NCBI GenBank assembly: GCA_963787425.1
Contig: CAWBCV010000022.1
Span: 1 to 64,000 of the forward strand
Direction: 5' to 3'
Source of the DNA: AP-15 sp963787425
GTDB taxonomy: Bacteria; Pseudomonadota; Alphaproteobacteria; ATCC43930; CGMCC-115725
DNA length: 64,000 nt
In this document: one piece after another, positions 48,086 through 56,989 of the stretch
How positions within the stretch are numbered: the first letter of the stretch is position 1
Layout of the letters: every line of letters begins with the position of its first letter
Program-made: the position numbers and the translations under genes
Notes under the pieces: model-generated
Databases searched by the model: none
What the model saw: only the letters and a program-made list of their open reading frames with translations
What the model was told of the DNA's origin: nothing

Positions 48086-49494
48086 ACTTCGTCTCGTTCG
48101 AGTTCGCGGTGTTTCTCGCCGTCGTCTACGTGCTGCACTGGAGCTGTCGCTACGCAGAAACCCGGAAGGTGCTGCTGACGATCGCGAGCTACGTATTCTA
48201 CGCCGTCTGGAACTGGCACTTCTGCTTTCTGATGGTGTTCGTCACCGCGAACGCGTTCGCCGCCGGCCAGATGCTCGCGCGCGCCACGCGCTCCTGGCGA
48301 ACGGCCGTGCTGGCGGCGAGCATCGGCCTCGACCTCGCCATACTAGGCTTCTTCAAATATTACGATTTCTTCCTGTCGAACGTCGCCGCGGCGGTCGCCG
48401 ATCTTGGCGTCGCCGCCAGCCTGCCGGTGATGCGAATTATTCTTCCGGTCGGCATCAGCTTCTACACATTTCACGCGATCAGCTATGTCGTCGACGTGTA
48501 CCGCGGCAAGGTCGAGCCGGAGCCGTCCTTCCTCAAAATCGCCTTGTATATCAGTTTCTTCCCACAGCTGATCGCCGGGCCGATTGTGCGAGCGAGCTTC
48601 ATCATGCCGCAAATCCGGCACCCGCGGTCGTTTTCGCCGGCGCAGCAGGCGATTGGCGTCCGTCTGTTGCTGCGCGGGTTCATCTACAAGGCGGTGATCG
48701 CCGACACGCTTGCGCAGATCGCGGACCCGGTATTCGCGCATGTCGATCAGTACGATGGGCATGCGTTGCTGACCGCGACGATCGCCTTCTACGGCCAGAT
48801 CTATTTCGACTTCGCCGGTTATTCGAGCATGGCGATCGGCACGGCGCGGCTGTTCGGCTACCGCTTTCCGCCGAACTTCAACTACCCGTACCGCGCCGCG
48901 TCGGTGACCGAGTTCTGGCGGCGCTGGCACATGTCGCTGTCATTCTGGCTACGCGATTACCTGTATATCCCGCTCGGCGGCAATCGGGGCGGCACGCTGT
49001 TCGTCTGCCGCAATCTGATGATAACAATGCTACTAGGAGGACTATGGCACGGCGCCGCCTGGAATTACGTGGTCTGGGGCGGGCTGCACGGAATCGGGCT
49101 GTGTGCCAACAAGCTGTGGCGCGAGGCGGGGCAGCGCCTCCCGATGCCGATCGACGTGCGCGGCGGCTGGCATATCGCGGCGCTCGTCCTGACCCAGCTC
49201 TGGGTCATGCTCGCCTGGGTGTTCTTCCGCTGTGACAGCGCCGCCCAGGCCACCGAGGTTCTTGCGGCGATTCTCGGCCTGCGGCCTCACCCGGGCGCGG
49301 GGGTGCTCCCGGTCGAGGGCTGCATCCTCGCGATCATCGGGATCGATCACACGCTTGGGAGCGCTCGCCTCAGGCTGTCGCTATCGCCCCGATGGGCCCG
49401 GACGCTTGCATGGAGCGGGGTCGGAGCGTTGTTTGCCCTCGGACTCGCGGCGATGCCGGTCGTGCAGAAGCCGTTCATCTACTTCCAGTTCTGA
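48082..49494 (+). CDS. MBOAT family O-acyltransferase (AlgI/DltB-like)
   Basis: 470 aa, about 10-12 membrane helices. AlgI-type landmarks: VLLTIASYVFYAVWNW, LPVGISFYTFHAISYVVDVYRG, AGPIVRASFIMPQI, ATIAFYGQIYFDFAGYSSMA, FWRRWHMSLSFWLRDYLYIP and the catalytic His in LLGGLWHGAAWNYVVWGGLHG. Moves acetyl groups across the inner membrane for exopolysaccharide acetylation. Coupled to the upstream SGNH-like gene. Confidence 0.92.
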   Translation: MNFVSFEFAVFLAVVYVLHWSCRYAETRKVLLTIASYVFYAVWNWHFCFLMVFVTANAFAAGQMLARATRSWRTAVLAASIGLDLAILGFFKYYDFFLSNVAAAVADLGVAASLPVMRIILPVGISFYTFHAISYVVDVYRGKVEPEPSFLKIALYISFFPQLIAGPIVRASFIMPQIRHPRSFSPAQQAIGVRLLLRGFIYKAVIADTLAQIADPVFAHVDQYDGHALLTATIAFYGQIYFDFAGYSSMAIGTARLFGYRFPPNFNYPYRAASVTEFWRRWHMSLSFWLRDYLYIPLGGNRGGTLFVCRNLMITMLLGGLWHGAAWNYVVWGGLHGIGLCANKLWREAGQRLPMPIDVRGGWHIAALVLTQLWVMLAWVFFRCDSAAQATEVLAAILGLRPHPGAGVLPVEGCILAIIGIDHTLGSARLRLSLSPRWARTLAWSGVGALFALGLAAMPVVQKPFIYFQF

Positions 49495-49627
49495 GGCGTT
49501 TCACCCGCCGCCGGCCAGACCACGTTGGCAGGGCCTGGCGCTGTTCGACGTCGGCGGCGCCCAGCCTCGGCCTTGCTCGAAACGCGGAACAGGCGCATTC
49601 TGGATCGAGCAAGTAAGGAGGAAACCG

Positions 49628-50041
49628 ATGCCGCGGATCAAGCATATCGCGTTGACCACAAAGGAGCCCGCAAAGGTCGCCGCCTTTTACCAGGACGCTT
49701 TCGGAATGCAGGAGATCCGGCGTGCCCCGAATGGCGCGGTGTTTCTGACCGACGGCTACATCAACCTGGCGATCCTGAATTGGAAGACGGAGAAATCCGC
49801 CGATGTCGGCGCCAACGGGCCGAACTACAGCGGTATTCATCATTTTGGCTTTGAGGTCGAGGACCTCGACGAGGCCGCGGCGAAGCTGGAACGCGCCGAG
49901 GGTCAGCGCCTCGAGGAGAAAGCGGGCCTCGATATGGAAATGGCTGCCGGAGGCCACCGCAATTTCGAGATGAAATGGGCCGGCCCCGACGGTGTGGTAA
50001 TCGACATCTCTCACACCGGCTGGGAAACGAAAACCAGATAA
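49628..50041 (+). CDS. VOC (glyoxalase/dioxygenase fold) family protein
   Basis: 137 aa, start ATG 49628 with a strong aaggagg ribosome site. Fold pattern: KHIALTTKEPAKVAAFYQDAFGM, GIHHFGFEVEDLDEAAAKLE and HRNFEMKWAGPDGVVIDISH, with His and Glu at typical metal positions. Single domain, so probably a dimer. Function is unassigned. Paired with the BNR-repeat gene 24 bp downstream. Confidence 0.88.
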   Translation: MPRIKHIALTTKEPAKVAAFYQDAFGMQEIRRAPNGAVFLTDGYINLAILNWKTEKSADVGANGPNYSGIHHFGFEVEDLDEAAAKLERAEGQRLEEKAGLDMEMAAGGHRNFEMKWAGPDGVVIDISHTGWETKTR

Positions 50042-50065
50042 GCGAACTTCCGGGAGGAAGCAGCG

Positions 50066-51034
50066 ATGGCCGATAATTTCACGATCTGTGCCGGCACCAT
50101 AGGAACCGGCGCCTGGGTCAGCTCCGACGGCGGTGAGAGCTGGCGGCAAGTACGAACCGGATTATGGTCTGAGAGCCGCGTGTTCGGCTTCGCGATCCAC
50201 CCGAAACAGCCCCGGACCATTCTGGCCGGAGCAGATGACGGGATCTACCGTACCGAGGACGGCGGGGAGCACTTCGAGCGGCTCGACTCGCCGATGAATG
50301 CAGTGCACGTGTGGAAGGTCGCGTTCGATCCGGCGGACCCCCAGACCATCTTCGCGGGGACCCGGCCGGCGGCGCTCTTTCGGTCGACCGATGGCGGAGG
50401 CCGTTGGGACAAGCTGCCGGCCGATATGGCGGAGGAGTGCCCGAATGTCCGCATTCCGCGAGTGACGGCGCTGACGGTCGATCCTTCGGACCATCGGATG
50501 GTATGGGCCGGTGTCGAGGTCGACGGCGTTCGTCGCAGCCGTGACGGCGGAGAAAGCTGGACGCGGGTCGCCGGGGTCAACGACCCCGACATCCACGACA
50601 CGGCGATCAGCATCAATGGCGCCAAGACAGTGCTGACCAGTACCCCGCGCGAGATCTTTGCCAGCACGGATGGCGGCGAGAGCTGGCGAGGTTTGGGGGT
50701 CGGCAAGCATTTTCGCCTGCCCTATTGCCGCAGCCTGGCGCTCAAACTCGACGAACCCCGGGTGCTGTTTGTCGCCACGGGCGACGGCGCGCTCGGCAGC
50801 ACCGGCGCGATCCAGCGCTCCAAGGATGGCGGACAAAGCTGGCAGGCGTTGCCGCTGCCTGTCGAACCCAACTCGCCGATATGGTCGTTTGCGACCCACC
50901 CGGCGAACCCCAACCGGATCCTCGCCTGCAGTCACTATGGCGAAATATTCGCGAGCGAGGACGCCGGCGATTCCTGGGTCAAACTGCGCCGCGAGTTCAG
51001 TGAGATCCGCGCTCTGGCCTGGACGCCGAATTAA
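50066..51034 (+). CDS. BNR/sialidase-like beta-propeller protein
   Basis: 322 aa with repeated Asp-box units SDGGESWRQV, TEDGGEHFERL, STDGGGRWDKL, SRDGGESWTRV, STDGGESWRGL, SKDGGQSWQAL and SEDAGDSWVKL: seven blades. No signal peptide, so cytoplasmic as read. There is no obvious catalytic set of sialidases, so it is more likely a binding or lactonase-like protein. Follows the VOC gene closely and is probably co-transcribed. Confidence 0.85.
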   Translation: MADNFTICAGTIGTGAWVSSDGGESWRQVRTGLWSESRVFGFAIHPKQPRTILAGADDGIYRTEDGGEHFERLDSPMNAVHVWKVAFDPADPQTIFAGTRPAALFRSTDGGGRWDKLPADMAEECPNVRIPRVTALTVDPSDHRMVWAGVEVDGVRRSRDGGESWTRVAGVNDPDIHDTAISINGAKTVLTSTPREIFASTDGGESWRGLGVGKHFRLPYCRSLALKLDEPRVLFVATGDGALGSTGAIQRSKDGGQSWQALPLPVEPNSPIWSFATHPANPNRILACSHYGEIFASEDAGDSWVKLRREFSEIRALAWTPN

Positions 51035-51455
51035 CCCGCCAACCTGTCGCATCCCAGTTTCCACCTCTGGAAAGCGAGGCGGGTGAGGGTCTTGCACGGG
51101 CCAAATTTTCTCCCTGCCTGGTGGGCCCGCGGGTGCGCTGGTTGCGTTGCGGACCAGAAGTCCAGCACTCGTCTTTGGAGCGAACTGACGGGCGAACCTG
51201 AGGGCTTGGCGCTGGTTGCGCTCGATGAACGGCTTAAGGCGGTCCTAACAGGAGGGGTAGGCGGTGCGAAAATCGCCGCCCGCCCGCTTCAATTAGCCGG
51301 CGGCGCTCGGTCATCGAGACGGGTTCGGGGCATTCCTTTCCCTTTTTACCTAAACCGTTTCGCTTGACCAGTCTCGACGAGCTGATCGAGCGCACTTTAT
51401 GCGGGTCGGGAAGTGCTCGATCGCGATAGTCGCCCCACGGGGACATCCGGAGCTG
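51035..51455. other. Intergenic region without a supportable gene
   Basis: 420 bp between the convergent BNR and Crp/Fnr genes. A 94-codon frame at 51083-51367 has no recognisable family pattern and no good ribosome site. No clear hairpin terminator was picked out. Confidence 0.5.
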
Positions 51456-52193
51456 TTACAGAAGCGCTCTTCTGCCCGGGGCAGCGCTCTGGGGGATGTA
51501 CCCAGCGAGGTCCGTCAGCTTCGGCCGGTCGAAAATGACGAGCGTGCCGTTTTGGATTTCGGCTAGCCTTCGCTCGCGAAGGGAGTCGAGCGTTCGAGCG
51601 ACATGCACACGCGACAAACCCGCAGCGTCGGCGAGATCGCGCCGCTGCAATGGAAAGGGGCAGGTCGAGCCACCGTTTACCATCGCGCGTTGCCGCAGCC
51701 GGTCGAAGGTCTCAAGCATCAAGTAGGCGATCCGCTGTTCCGCCGTGCTTCGCCCGAGCAGCGAAAGCCGAACGTCCATGCGCTGCTCCTCCTCGACTCG
51801 CGTCTGCAGGATATTTAGCGCCATCGCGGGGTGACCGGTGAACAGATCGGAAAAACCTCGGCCCTGCAGAACGCAGAGGGTGGCCGTGGTGACCGCTTGA
51901 ACGGAGTGCTTCACCCTGCCCAGAACCACCGAGGCCATCCCGACCGTGTCGCCCGGGAGTACAATATCGAGGATTTGACGGGCACCGTTCGGGAGGCGGT
52001 GGTAGCGGATCGCCCATCCTTCGAACAGCGTGTAGACCGGCCCCCCCACCTCATCCGCTCGGATGATGTCGGCGCGGGGCGCGACTACAATGTGGTCTGT
52101 CTTCATCTCTGTGATAAAGCCGAGCTCGTGCTCCGAGAAGGGTCTAAAGAGAGTCCTTCGTCGCAGCGGACATTGCTCGCAAGGCACGAACAT
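51456..52193 (-). CDS. Crp/Fnr family transcriptional regulator
   Basis: 245 aa. N-terminal CEQCPLRR cysteine pair, cyclic-nucleotide-binding-like barrel (VYTLFEGWAIRYHRLPNGARQILDIVLPGDTVG), dimer helix and C-terminal winged helix with LQRRDLADAAGLSRVHVARTLDSLRERRL. The two N-terminal Cys plus one Cys near residue 107 are fewer than the four of Fnr, so oxygen sensing through a 4Fe-4S cluster is uncertain. A perfect inverted repeat lies about 140-160 bp upstream of its start. Confidence 0.9.
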   Translation of the reverse strand: MFVPCEQCPLRRRTLFRPFSEHELGFITEMKTDHIVVAPRADIIRADEVGGPVYTLFEGWAIRYHRLPNGARQILDIVLPGDTVGMASVVLGRVKHSVQAVTTATLCVLQGRGFSDLFTGHPAMALNILQTRVEEEQRMDVRLSLLGRSTAEQRIAYLMLETFDRLRQRAMVNGGSTCPFPLQRRDLADAAGLSRVHVARTLDSLRERRLAEIQNGTLVIFDRPKLTDLAGYIPQSAAPGRRALL

Positions 52194-52331
52194 CAGCGCG
52201 GCCTATCCTCCCAAACCGGCAGCGTTCATATATTATTAACTGAACGAGAAGCAGCTAAATTCCGCAGGAAAATCAAGCAGATTGGCAACGTAACCGGATA
52301 GCTCAGGAAGGCCAATATTGTGCGATCAAAT

Positions 52332-52352
52332 CATGTGAGGCAGCATCACATG
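52332..52352. promoter_or_regulatory. Perfect inverted repeat, candidate Crp/Fnr-type operator
   Basis: catgtga-N7-tcacatg (52332-52338 and 52346-52352). The half site tgtga/tcaca is the Crp half site, but the spacer is 7 rather than 6. It lies upstream of the minus-strand Crp/Fnr gene that starts at 52193 and just after the phosphotransferase gene. Autoregulation is inference. Confidence 0.5.
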
Positions 52353-52449
52353 TTCTGAGATCTGCGGCGGCGCTGTTTACATTCTAACCTAGCGCCGCGC
52401 GTTCGGGGTAGAGCGAGGAAAAAGTTGCAGGCTCTGGATTCGGCGTCGG

Positions 52450-53515
52450 TTACTCGGCGCGCCCGCGGATGATTTGGAAGGCGTGTTCGATTAGCTCGCG
52501 CGCAAGTGTATCGAACTCGGCGCATCTCGTGTTGTGCCCGGGGGACCGGCGAAAGCGGTCGTAAAGTTGAAGAAAAACGACAGCCGAGCGAAATATTGAT
52601 AAGACGCGATGGAAGCTGAAGTCACCGACTGTGCGGCAGCTGAGACGCAGATAAGCTGCGAGAACTTCGTGGCGCCGCCAGAACCCGGGCTGCGCGGTCG
52701 GCATTTGCCGCACCCGGTGGAGGCACGCGGGATCCTCGGGTTCGACCCAGTAGCTCAACATTACCGCCAGGTCCCACAGCGGATCACCGCGTGTCCCCAT
52801 ATCCCAGTCGATCACGGCGGCTGGAGCGAGCGTCCGCGGAGCGAGGATCATGTTGTCGAGCTTGAAGTCGGAATGAATAAGGCTCGGCGGCGCGTCGGCC
52901 GGCACCCGGCGGCGCAGCCAGTCAACCACCTCGGACAAGGCGAGAGGATTGATCGGATCTGCGACGGCAGCGCTGCGAGCTGCCCAACCGTCGACGGTCC
53001 GGGCGAGGAACCCCGCTGGACGTCCAAGAGTCTCCAACCCAACTTGCGCCGGGTCTACGGCATGTAAAGCAGCAAGACTTCTCGACCAATTGACGGCTCA
53101 GCAACATGCCGACCTCGGGCCGGCCGGCCAAGCCCGGCGGCAGAGTGTCGCGGATGACCATCCCAGGGCGGTACTCGATGATCTGGAACGGCGCGCCGAG
53201 CACGCTCGCGTCGTCGCCGAAGAGCATAGCCCGCGGGGCTAGCGGATACTCCCGCCACAGCGACGAGAGGATGCGGTACTCGCGCGCCATATCGTTGGCG
53301 CCATACGGCAAGGGCCCGGCCGGCGGCCGGCGCAAGACCGCCGGCGTGCCGTCTATCTCGATCAAATAGTTAAGATTCCCATAGCCGCCGGCGAACTGCC
53401 GCGGCGGGCTTGGTCCGAACATGATGCCGCGATGTGCGAGATAGTGCGCCAGAGAAGCCCAATCCTGAGGGATACTGCGGATTACGTCGCTGAATTCCCC
53501 CGGGTGCACAGACAT
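52450..53515 (-). pseudogene. Aminoglycoside-phosphotransferase-like (APH) kinase, one frameshift
   Basis: Start MSVHPGEFSDVIRSIPQDWA at 53515. The N lobe (FAGGYGNLNYLIEIDGTPAVLRRPP; PFQIIEYRPGMVIRDTLPPG) ends LLSRQLVE. Near 53080 the frame shifts to LAALHAVDPAQVGLETLGRP. The C lobe has the catalytic loop SLIHSDFKLDNMIL and metal motif AVIDWDMGTRGDPLWDLA. It resembles the APH-like kinases of acyl-CoA metabolism (ACAD10-like) more than antibiotic-resistance enzymes. About 355 aa when repaired. Confidence 0.82.
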
Positions 53516-53635
53516 TCTATTAACGCCACCGTCGATATCCTGAGCCGGCACGCGGGTCCCGAGCGGCGTATGGGTCGGCGACGGCAAGACGATATTATAT
53601 CTAAGGCGGGTCGGAGGCGTATGGGACATCAGCTC

Positions 53636-55372
53636 ATGAGTTCAGTTTCGCGGCGCAGACTAACGCTAGCCGCGACAATGGTGGCTTTCTTCCTCTCGGC
53701 GTCCGCGCGAGCGGAGCCGGATGTCGATCGTTTCAAGGCTGAGATCGACGCGTTTATCGGACGGCTCGGACCGAGTTCGAACGGCGCGGTCAAATGGGTC
53801 AGTTCGGATCCTTACGAGATCCGGCACGACGGCGAAGCGTTGCTGGCGACCATCGAGAATGCTCGGCTGTCGCTAAACACGCCACAACCAGGCCAGCTCA
53901 CCCTTGACAGTATCGAGATCAGGGAGACCGCCCGAAAAGACGAGGGCAAGCTGGTCGAGCTCGCCCTCACATTGCCAAAAAACATGATACTCAGGGAGGC
54001 CGACGGCACCGAAACCAAGATCACCCTGACGGGTGCAAGAGCAAATACGGTCGTAGAGGCCGAGTTGGGGCGCGGCCGGGAAACTCTTATCGAGATTGCG
54101 AGTGCGCGCCTCGATCAGCCTAAAACCGGCACATGGGTCACTCTCGGACCGCTTTCGATGTCCTCGAAGCTCGCCGCCGAGGCGAATGGCGGCTGGAGCG
54201 GGCCGGTTCAATTGGACGTCGAAGGGATAGAATACTTTCTGCCACAGGGTCCTTTCAGCGGCGCGGTCGATCGGATCGCATTCACTGGTAGAAGCGCCGG
54301 TCCAAGGCTGAACGAACTCGACAAGCTGCGCCACGCGATCGACCAAATGCAAGCTGACGACAGCAAATCACCGCAGGCCCGCGGCGCCGCGTTCCTAGCG
54401 GCCCTGTCGACAATTTCGGAACCTTTCAGCACCATACGGGGTGAACTCGCGTTGAAAGCTCTGACGGTCAGGAGCGTGACCGGTGAGACGCTGGTAGCTG
54501 TGGCGAAGGCGGGTAGCACCATGGAGGTCAGCGGACTCGACACGGAACAGGCGGCGCTGCGGTTCAGCATCAGTCACGAGGGCCTCGACCTCGCGCCATC
54601 GCTCATCGAGAACGGGAAGGTGCCCCGCCGCATGGTGCTCGATTTCGGGGTGGCTGACCTCAATACGCAGGCGCTGACGAACCTGCTCCACGCCCTCATC
54701 ACCGCGACTGACCAGCGGGTATCGGGGGAGAACGAGAGTGAAGCAAACAAACAGCAGGCTCTTCAGCAGGCGCTCGGAGCCGCGGCTATGCTCAACCCAA
54801 CCTTCCATGTCTATGACTTCGCGATCGATACCAAGGAGGTCGGGGTGGATCTGACGGCTCAAGCCAAAGGTTCGCCCCTCGCGCCAAAAGCCTACACAGC
54901 CTCGGGAGATGTGGGGGTCCGGGGGTTTGACGCGATCCCGCAGCTGAGCGGGGCGATACCGTTCGCCCAATACCTCCCGGTGCTCCGAGAAATTGGGGTC
55001 GAGGGGACGGCGCCGGACGGGACGCCGCGGCTGCAATTCCATCTCACCTCCGCGCCGACGGACTGGATCGCGATTAACGGTAACGACGTGAGCGCCTGGT
55101 TCGACGCGACCGAGACGGCGGCAGGTCAGCCGCGGCTCTTAAGGCCGTCCGATCCGCCTATGCGGGGGACCGATGTCAAGAACGTGCAACGCGCCCTCGC
55201 GGCCGCAAAGATTTCGATCGAGCAGGACGGTGAGTACAATTCGGCCACAGCCGGCGCGGTTGCTCGTTTTCAAAAGCAGAACGGCCTGAACGTGAGCGGC
55301 TGCGTCGATGCTGCGACTCGACGGCGGCTCGCGGAGTTGGGAGACCCGCCGCGGCAAGGTGGCCGAAATTGA
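53636..55372 (+). CDS. Secreted protein with C-terminal peptidoglycan-binding domain
   Basis: About 578 aa from ATG 53636 (MSSVSRRRLTLAATMVAFFLSASARAEP, signal peptide with AXA cleavage). An ATG at 53621 is an alternative. The long middle part (30-500) is a beta-rich, AsmA/DUF2125-like pattern without catalytic motifs. Residues 515-570 are a PG_binding_1 domain: GTDVKNVQRALAAAKISIEQDGEYNSATAGAVARFQKQNGL. Periplasmic, probably wall-associated. Divergent from the APH gene, whose upstream part overlaps this promoter. Confidence 0.8.
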   Translation: MSSVSRRRLTLAATMVAFFLSASARAEPDVDRFKAEIDAFIGRLGPSSNGAVKWVSSDPYEIRHDGEALLATIENARLSLNTPQPGQLTLDSIEIRETARKDEGKLVELALTLPKNMILREADGTETKITLTGARANTVVEAELGRGRETLIEIASARLDQPKTGTWVTLGPLSMSSKLAAEANGGWSGPVQLDVEGIEYFLPQGPFSGAVDRIAFTGRSAGPRLNELDKLRHAIDQMQADDSKSPQARGAAFLAALSTISEPFSTIRGELALKALTVRSVTGETLVAVAKAGSTMEVSGLDTEQAALRFSISHEGLDLAPSLIENGKVPRRMVLDFGVADLNTQALTNLLHALITATDQRVSGENESEANKQQALQQALGAAAMLNPTFHVYDFAIDTKEVGVDLTAQAKGSPLAPKAYTASGDVGVRGFDAIPQLSGAIPFAQYLPVLREIGVEGTAPDGTPRLQFHLTSAPTDWIAINGNDVSAWFDATETAAGQPRLLRPSDPPMRGTDVKNVQRALAAAKISIEQDGEYNSATAGAVARFQKQNGLNVSGCVDAATRRRLAELGDPPRQGGRN

Positions 55373-55417
55373 CGGCAGCCGTATGGTCGGCCGTCCGCTT
55401 AGCGCAGGAGCACACCC

Positions 55418-56122
55418 ATGGATAAGGTTTACCACGACTCCCATGCCGCGCTTGCCGGCCTGCTGCAAGATGGCATGACGGTGATGTCGGGCGGGTTCGG
55501 TCTTTGCGGGATTCCGGAGGCGCTCATCGCCGCGATCCGAAGCTCCGGGGTGACGGGCCTAACCGTCATCTCTAACAACGCCGGCATTGACGGAGCCGGG
55601 CTCGGTCTACTTCTCGAGACCCGCCAAATCCGCAAGATGGTCTCCTCTTATGTCGGCGAAAACAAGCTCTTTGCCGATCTTTATCTCAGCGGCGAGCTCG
55701 AACTCGAATTCAATCCCCAAGGTACTCTCGCCGAGCGGATACGGGCCGGGGGCGCCGGCATTCCGGCATTTTTCACCAAGACGGGCGTCGGCACTCTGGT
55801 GGCGGAGGGCAAGGAAATTCGCGACTTCGATGGGGAAAGCTACGTTATGGAGCGGGGCCTCGTCGCCGATCTCGCAATCATACATGCCTGGAAAGCCGAT
55901 CGCGAAGGCAACCTCGTTTACCGGAAGACCGCGCGCAACTTCAACCCGGTGATGGCCACGGCCGCGAAGGTCACCGTTGCAGAGATCGAGCATCTGGTCG
56001 AGCCCGGTGTCATCGACCCCGACCACATCCACACGCCCGGCATTTTTGTCAAACGCATCGTGCGCTGCCCGCCTTACGAAAAGCGCATCGAGCAGCGCAC
56101 TGTCCGCAAGCGGGGCAATTGA
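55418..56122 (+). CDS. scoA: 3-oxoacid CoA-transferase subunit A
   Basis: 234 aa. Family I CoA-transferase alpha subunit: DGMTVMSGGFGLCGIPEALI near the start, then LYLSGELELEFNPQGTLAERIRAGGAGIPAFFTKTGVGT and HTPGIFVKRIV. Transfers CoA from succinyl-CoA to acetoacetate or a related 3-oxo acid in ketone-body/leucine breakdown. Subunit B follows after 18 bp. Confidence 0.93.
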   Translation: MDKVYHDSHAALAGLLQDGMTVMSGGFGLCGIPEALIAAIRSSGVTGLTVISNNAGIDGAGLGLLLETRQIRKMVSSYVGENKLFADLYLSGELELEFNPQGTLAERIRAGGAGIPAFFTKTGVGTLVAEGKEIRDFDGESYVMERGLVADLAIIHAWKADREGNLVYRKTARNFNPVMATAAKVTVAEIEHLVEPGVIDPDHIHTPGIFVKRIVRCPPYEKRIEQRTVRKRGN

Positions 56123-56140
56123 GGCACAGGAGAAAGAAGA

Positions 56141-56782
56141 ATGGCTTGGTCACGCGACGAAATGGCGCGCCGCGCCGCGGCGGAGCTCGAGGACGGCTTT
56201 TACGTCAATCTCGGCATCGGTATCCCGACCCTGGTATCGAATTTCATTCCGCCGGGGATCACGGTTCAGCTGCAAAGCGAGAACGGAATGCTCGGCATGG
56301 GCCCGTTTCCGTTCGAGGGGGAAGAGGACCCCGACCTGATCAATGCCGGCAAGCAGACAATCACGGAGTTGCCGTCGACGAGCTATTTCGATAGCGCGCA
56401 ATCTTTCGGCATGATCCGGGGCGGTCATGTCGACCTGTCGATCCTCGGGGCTATGCAGGTGGCGGAGAACGGCGATCTCGCCAACTGGATGATCCCCGGC
56501 CGCATGGTCAAAGGGATGGGCGGCGCGATGGACCTCGTCGCCGGGGTGAAGCGGGTCATCGTGCTGATGGAGCATACAGCGCGCGGTGAGCCGAAATTGC
56601 TGCATCGATGCGCACTCCCGCTGACCGGCAAAGGGGTGGTGGACATCGTGATCACCGACCTCGGCGTCTTCACGATCGATGGCACCGGGATGCTGCTGAC
56701 GGAACTGGCGCCCGGCGTGTCGCTCGACGAAATCCGGCAAAAGACCGAGGCATCCTTCACGGTGACCTCCAGCCTCCGCTGA
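56141..56782 (+). CDS. scoB: 3-oxoacid CoA-transferase subunit B
   Basis: 213 aa. Catalytic glutamate in LQSENGMLGMGPFPFEGEED, N-terminal GFYVNLGIGIPTLVSNFIPPG, and GAMDLVAGVKRVIVLMEHTA. Complete. Forms a heterotetramer with ScoA. Confidence 0.94.
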   Translation: MAWSRDEMARRAAAELEDGFYVNLGIGIPTLVSNFIPPGITVQLQSENGMLGMGPFPFEGEEDPDLINAGKQTITELPSTSYFDSAQSFGMIRGGHVDLSILGAMQVAENGDLANWMIPGRMVKGMGGAMDLVAGVKRVIVLMEHTARGEPKLLHRCALPLTGKGVVDIVITDLGVFTIDGTGMLLTELAPGVSLDEIRQKTEASFTVTSSLR

Positions 56783-56989
56783 TCGGCCCGGCTGATCACC
56801 CACAGGGATCAGGCTGCTCTGGCGCCCGCTTTTCCGATCTCCGCCACCCGGCCGACTTCTATGCTCGTCACACCGTTGCCTCCTAATGTTGCCACCGGCG
56901 GTGCCGCTCGTATCGACCACGGTGGTAGTTTTTGCTAGACTAACATCGCGCAGCGCGCTGCAACTAACGCGCAGTTTTCGAGCCCGCCC

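Noticed and set aside
51083..51367. 94-codon plus-strand frame
   Set aside because: No conserved pattern; begins right after the BNR gene and lies in a convergent intergenic region.
52450..53515. Aminoglycoside resistance gene
   Set aside because: The APH fold is shared by many kinases; sequence pattern and context give no support for antibiotic resistance.
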